This document shows positions 33,892 to 37,386 of a stretch of DNA of 37,386 nucleotides, in pieces (position 1 is the first letter of the stretch; each line of letters opens with the position of its first letter). The notes beneath the pieces are model-generated. The model was not told where the DNA came from, ran no database searches, and saw nothing but the letters and a program-made list of their open reading frames with translations. Source of the stretch: Betaproteobacteria bacterium (lineage in GTDB: Bacteria > Pseudomonadota > Gammaproteobacteria > Burkholderiales > Rhodocyclaceae); NCBI GenBank assembly GCA_016194935.1, contig JACQAO010000065.1, forward strand, positions 1 through 37,386, given 5' to 3'. The translations under genes and the position numbers were made by a program.

Positions 33892-36800
33892 CTACCTCTC
33901 GTTATCGGCCAGCCTGACCCGCATCAGCGACAAAAGCTGCTCGATATTGACGGGCTTGGATATATAGTCGGAGGCGCCGGCCTCAATGCATTTTTCCCGA
34001 TCCCCCTTCATTGCTCTGGCGGTCACCGCGATGATTGGAAGATTCTCGAATTCTTCGAGGCCGCGAATGATCCGAATCGTGTCGTATCCATCGAGCTCGG
34101 GCATCATGATGTCCATGAAGACCATGTCGATGCCGGGATTGCTCTTCAGCGTCTCGATCCCGTCCTTGCCGTTCTCGGCGCTGAGAACCGTCATTCCGTG
34201 CTGCTCCAGGGCCCCGGCCAACGCGAAAATGTTACGTATGTCGTCATCGACGATCAGCACTTTCCTGCCCGCAAGTTCCGGGACGGACTTATAGGGACTG
34301 GACAATAACTGGCGCCACCTTACTGGTTGATCGCCAACTGCCTGATGCAGGAACCAGGCGGTTTCCTTCAGCATGGCTTGGAGCGTTTTCGGGTTTTTAA
34401 AGATTGCGATCTCAGTCGGCCTCCTGAGATTTTCCCGCCCGCCTCCACCTGGAATTTCCGTCCCGTAGATAACGAACGGCAACACGGTTTCCGCAGTGGA
34501 TTCGACGATACGCCTTATCAGGTCCATGGCCGTCATATCCGCCAGATTCGAGCCCAGCACCATGCAATCAAATCTGGTTTTCTGCAAGGCTTCGAGCACC
34601 TGCGCGCCGGTGCGAAAGACGCTGATCTGCATGTCCTCTTTGCGCAGCATCTCCTCGATACTGCCGCACTGCGCGTCGTCGCCGGCCGCGACCAGCAGAG
34701 TCCTGATCCCGCTTTGAATGATATTGCGTGTTTTGACGAGTGCGTCCGCCAGAGTCTCCTTCGACGCCGGCTTGCGCATTGTCCGCAGGGTTCTCATGTG
34801 CAGGCATTTGTGTACCTGGTCTTTAACCGAAATGACATTGACCGGAATATCCTGCGTTGCCGGATCGTGTTTAAGCAGATCCAGAACCGCCCATCCGTCC
34901 CTGTCCGGCAATCTCGTGTCCAGCGTGATCGCGTCGGGCGATAGTTCCTTGACCTGGGCCAGCGCCGTATCGGCGGTTGGTGCGATCACTCCCTTGAATC
35001 CGCTTTCATGTGCGGCATCGAGCAGGATCGCAGCAAAACCGGCGTCGTCTTCAACGATCAGCACTACCCGGTCATTGGGAAGGATATTGCCGCTATCGTC
35101 GCCTGCCCACGGCTGAACAGGCGCCATCGATTTCATCTCCGGGTCCGCGATTGATCGCGCGGTATAAATCGGGGCTTGCTTATCGAACGTCCTGGACTTT
35201 CTCGTCTCGATCTCCGTCGGCCCTTCGGTCAACGGAAGATAGAGCATGAATGTACTTCCACGTCCCGGATTGCTGCCGACCCGTATCTCCCCGCCCAGCA
35301 GGCGGGTAAGTTCTCGGCTGATGGACAGCCCCAGTCCAGTGCCGCCATAGCGGCGGCTGGTGGTGCCGTCAGCCTGCTGAAAAGCCTCAAAAATGACCTT
35401 TTGCTTGTGTTCTGGAATCCCGATACCCGTATCCGTTACCTCGAACGCCACTACATGAGCCGCAGAGTCGAGCTGGATATGACCCGGAGTCCAGCCGGAT
35501 TTCACGGTGAAAATCCGCAACGTAACGCTCCCTTGCTCGGTAAATTTGAATGCATTGGAAAGCAGATTCTTCAATATCTGCTGGAGCCGCTTCGCATCGG
35601 TGTGTATCACGGCGGGTAAATTGGGATTGATACTGACCGCGAATTCGAGACCCTTGCCATGGGCCACCTGGCGAAAAGTTCTTTCCACGTAGCTCTGCAG
35701 CTCGCTGAAGCGCTCGGGCGCAATGTCGAGTGTGATGGTGCCGGATTCGATCTTGGCCAGATCAAGGATATCGTTGATCAGGGAGAGCAGATCGGTGCCA
35801 GCGGAATAAATAGTGTGTGCATAGTCGATCTGCTTCTGCGTCAGGTTGCTGCCGGCGTTGTCGGTCAGCAACTTCGCAAGTATGAGCAGGCTGTTCAGTG
35901 GCGTGCGCAATTCATGCGACATGTTTGCAAGAAACTCGGATTTGTAGCGGGAACTGAGCGCGAGCTGTTCGGCCTTTTCTTCGAGCGCCGCTTTTGCGTG
36001 TTCAACCTCCCTGTTCTTGTATTCGACCTGCTGCATCTGCTCCGAAAGGAGCTTGGCTTTATCCTGAAGCTGCTCGTTGGTTTTTTGAAGCTCCTCCTGC
36101 TGGCTCTTCAACAGCCTTTCGGAATTTTGCAGGTTTTGCGCCTGCTGTTCCAGGCGGTCATTGGTTTCTTTCAGCACACCCTGCTGGCTTTGCAGCTCCT
36201 TGGTAAGGGACTGCGATTGTTCAAGCAGGGTCCCGGTGCGCATATTTGCCTCGATGGTGTTAAATACGACGCCAATACTTTCCGTCAGCTGTTCGAGAAA
36301 CGACAAGTGTGATTCGCTGAATTTCCTGAGTGAAGCCAGCTCGACGACCGCCTTGACCTCGCCCTCGAACAGCACCGGCAGGATAATGATATTCAAGGGC
36401 GCTGCGGAACCGAGGGAGGAACTGATGCGGATGTAGTTATCCGGAACGTCTTCCAGCAGGATCCGCTTTTTCTCCGAGGCGCATTGCCCCACCAGACCCT
36501 CGCCAACCCGCAGCGTTTTGGCGATGTGCTTGGTTGATCTCAACGCATAGCTGGCGAGCAATTCGAGGCGCGGTTCGTCACTGTGTCTCGTCTGTATGTA
36601 GAATATTCCCTGCTGCGCATGGACCAGCGGGGCCAGTTCCGTCATAACCAGCTTCGACACTGTCACTAGATCGGTATGGCCCTGCAGCATGCGGGTAAAT
36701 TTTGCAAGATTGGTTTTCAGCCAGTCCTGCTCGTTGTTCTTGAGGATGGTCTCTTTCAGGTTCCTGATCATCTCGTTGATGTTGTCTTTGAGGACCGCGA

Positions 36801-37386
36801 CTTCCCCCATCGCCTCCACCATGATTGAACGTGTGAGGTCGCCCTTCGCCACCGCCGTAGCGACCTCGGCAATAGCTCTCACCTGAGTAGTGAGGTTTGC
36901 CGCCAGTTGGTTAACGTTGTCGGTGAGATCGCGCCACAATCCTGCGGCGCCCGGCACTCTTGCCTGCCCGCCCAGCTTTCCTTCTATGCCCACTTCGCGC
37001 GCCACGTTGGTCACCTGGTCGCCGAACGTCGCCAAAGTGTCGATCATGCCGTTGATGGTGTCGGCCAAGGCCGCAATTTCCCCTTTTGCTTCAAAAACCA
37101 CTTTTCTCTTAAGGTCGCCTTTCGCCACGGAGGTCACAACCTGGGCGATGCCGCGCACCTGGTTGGTCAGGTTCGCCGCCATGGCGTTCACGTTGTCGGT
37201 GAGGTCCTTCCAGGTGCCAGCCACGCCCGGCACCTGCGCCTGGCCGCCCAGCTTGCCGTCCGTACCGACCTCCCGCGCCACCCGCGATACTTCCGAGGCA
37301 AATCCGTTCAACTGATCCACCATCGTGTTGATCGTGCTCTTCAACTCCAGAATCTCGCCCTTCGCATCCACCGCGATCTTCTTCGA
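33892..37386 (-). CDS. HAMP-repeat/GAF hybrid histidine kinase, N-terminus outside the window
   Basis: Partial at its 5' end: 1164 residues are visible and the start lies beyond the right edge. Order within the fragment: at least two HAMP-type repeats of 92 residues each (1-184, REVG..GKLGGQA.VPG and SVAKGDL), a GAF-like domain (about 230-380), long coiled coil (385-475), HisKA with [12 protein letters not shown] (His491), HATPase_c (about 595-720, [20 protein letters not shown]), a receiver (772-890, Asp823), a degenerate receiver (895-1010, Gly945 at the acceptor position) and a final receiver (1041-1160, Asp1092). This is the bacterial relative of the Nik1/group III type with poly-HAMP. 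The stop TAG sits 2 bp before the next kinase. Confidence 0.92.
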   Translation of the reverse strand, partial: SKKIAVDAKGEILELKSTINTMVDQLNGFASEVSRVAREVGTDGKLGGQAQVPGVAGTWKDLTDNVNAMAANLTNQVRGIAQVVTSVAKGDLKRKVVFEAKGEIAALADTINGMIDTLATFGDQVTNVAREVGIEGKLGGQARVPGAAGLWRDLTDNVNQLAANLTTQVRAIAEVATAVAKGDLTRSIMVEAMGEVAVLKDNINEMIRNLKETILKNNEQDWLKTNLAKFTRMLQGHTDLVTVSKLVMTELAPLVHAQQGIFYIQTRHSDEPRLELLASYALRSTKHIAKTLRVGEGLVGQCASEKKRILLEDVPDNYIRISSSLGSAAPLNIIILPVLFEGEVKAVVELASLRKFSESHLSFLEQLTESIGVVFNTIEANMRTGTLLEQSQSLTKELQSQQGVLKETNDRLEQQAQNLQNSERLLKSQQEELQKTNEQLQDKAKLLSEQMQQVEYKNREVEHAKAALEEKAEQLALSSRYKSEFLANMSHELRTPLNSLLILAKLLTDNAGSNLTQKQIDYAHTIYSAGTDLLSLINDILDLAKIESGTITLDIAPERFSELQSYVERTFRQVAHGKGLEFAVSINPNLPAVIHTDAKRLQQILKNLLSNAFKFTEQGSVTLRIFTVKSGWTPGHIQLDSAAHVVAFEVTDTGIGIPEHKQKVIFEAFQQADGTTSRRYGGTGLGLSISRELTRLLGGEIRVGSNPGRGSTFMLYLPLTEGPTEIETRKSRTFDKQAPIYTARSIADPEMKSMAPVQPWAGDDSGNILPNDRVVLIVEDDAGFAAILLDAAHESGFKGVIAPTADTALAQVKELSPDAITLDTRLPDRDGWAVLDLLKHDPATQDIPVNVISVKDQVHKCLHMRTLRTMRKPASKETLADALVKTRNIIQSGIRTLLVAAGDDAQCGSIEEMLRKEDMQISVFRTGAQVLEALQKTRFDCMVLGSNLADMTAMDLIRRIVESTAETVLPFVIYGTEIPGGGGRENLRRPTEIAIFKNPKTLQAMLKETAWFLHQAVGDQPVRWRQLLSSPYKSVPELAGRKVLIVDDDIRNIFALAGALEQHGMTVLSAENGKDGIETLKSNPGIDMVFMDIMMPELDGYDTIRIIRGLEEFENLPIIAVTARAMKGDREKCIEAGASDYISKPVNIEQLLSLMRVRLADNER
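33895..33900 (-). promoter_or_regulatory. Ribosome binding site of the downstream hybrid kinase
   Basis: GAGAGG, read on the minus strand, overlaps the end of the upstream kinase gene and lies 5 bases ahead of the GTG at 33889. It decides the GTG start and points to coupled translation of the two kinases. Confidence 0.7.
36835..37386 (-). repeat. Two tandem 276-bp HAMP-coding units
   Basis: Two adjacent 92-codon units of the hybrid kinase are visibly alike at DNA and protein level ([20 protein letters not shown] in the first, [20 protein letters not shown] in the second), giving a 276-bp period. More units probably lie beyond the right edge. Confidence 0.75.

Overview
The window looks like chromosomal DNA of a betaproteobacterium, probably from the Nitrosomonadales/Gallionellales/Burkholderiales breadth of the class. 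This is inferred from gene content and protein style, not from a database match. The supporting features are a high-GC coding style, an HslV with the propeptide MEQYHG before its catalytic Thr, a fused ArgA (kinase-like plus GNAT), the Aat/Bpt pair, UbiB, two-domain PPK2 and a Fur-type FbpABC iron importer. Most of it is ordinary housekeeping sequence with several accessory patches.

Layout: 1-2100 holds hslVU on the minus strand with a sigma32-like promoter. 2159-5207 is an AT-richer TonB-dependent receptor preceded by a small Cys-containing membrane protein, both minus strand. A three-copy 14-bp tandem repeat (5246-5287) follows, then ubiB and an MFS transporter (minus). 8410-10291 is a plus-strand pair: an SpsF-like nucleotidyltransferase and a cytoplasmic Asp-box (sialidase-like) propeller. 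10349-11013 is a VapBC-type toxin-antitoxin pair. 11126-15726 is plus strand: rsmE, two-domain PPK2, argA, an orphan Phd antitoxin and a flavodoxin-like protein.

15759-18339 is a tightly overlapping minus-strand operon, fbpC-aat-bpt. It is divergent from the permease fbpB (18449-20125), and fbpA lies convergent at 20188-21207. Candidate Fur boxes sit in the fbpC/fbpB intergenic region and upstream of fbpA, so iron status probably controls all three importer parts and, by read-through, the two N-degron aminoacyl transferases. A patatin-like lipoprotein and an NlpC/P60 hydrolase converge at 22275/22279. An acuI-prpE pair (acrylyl-CoA reductase and propionyl-CoA synthetase type) leads to tRNA-Val(GAC) and a strong rho-independent terminator.

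Beyond the tRNA (26119-27280) are an unrecognised two-helix membrane protein and a decayed IS4-family transposase fragment. From 27329 to the right edge lies a signalling and envelope block: a PA2778/PA2779-type lipoprotein peptidase pair, a REC-GGDEF diguanylate cyclase followed by galE, and two tandem hybrid histidine kinases. The downstream kinase has three receivers and an Hpt domain. The upstream one is HAMP-repeat/GAF with three receiver-like domains, one lacking its phospho-acceptor, and runs off the window. No CRISPR array, rRNA or intact insertion sequence was found. No single dramatic new system is evident. The best candidates for follow-up are the Fur-linked N-degron operon with its Cys-cluster FbpC, the nucleotidyltransferase/propeller pair, and the c-di-GMP/phosphorelay block.
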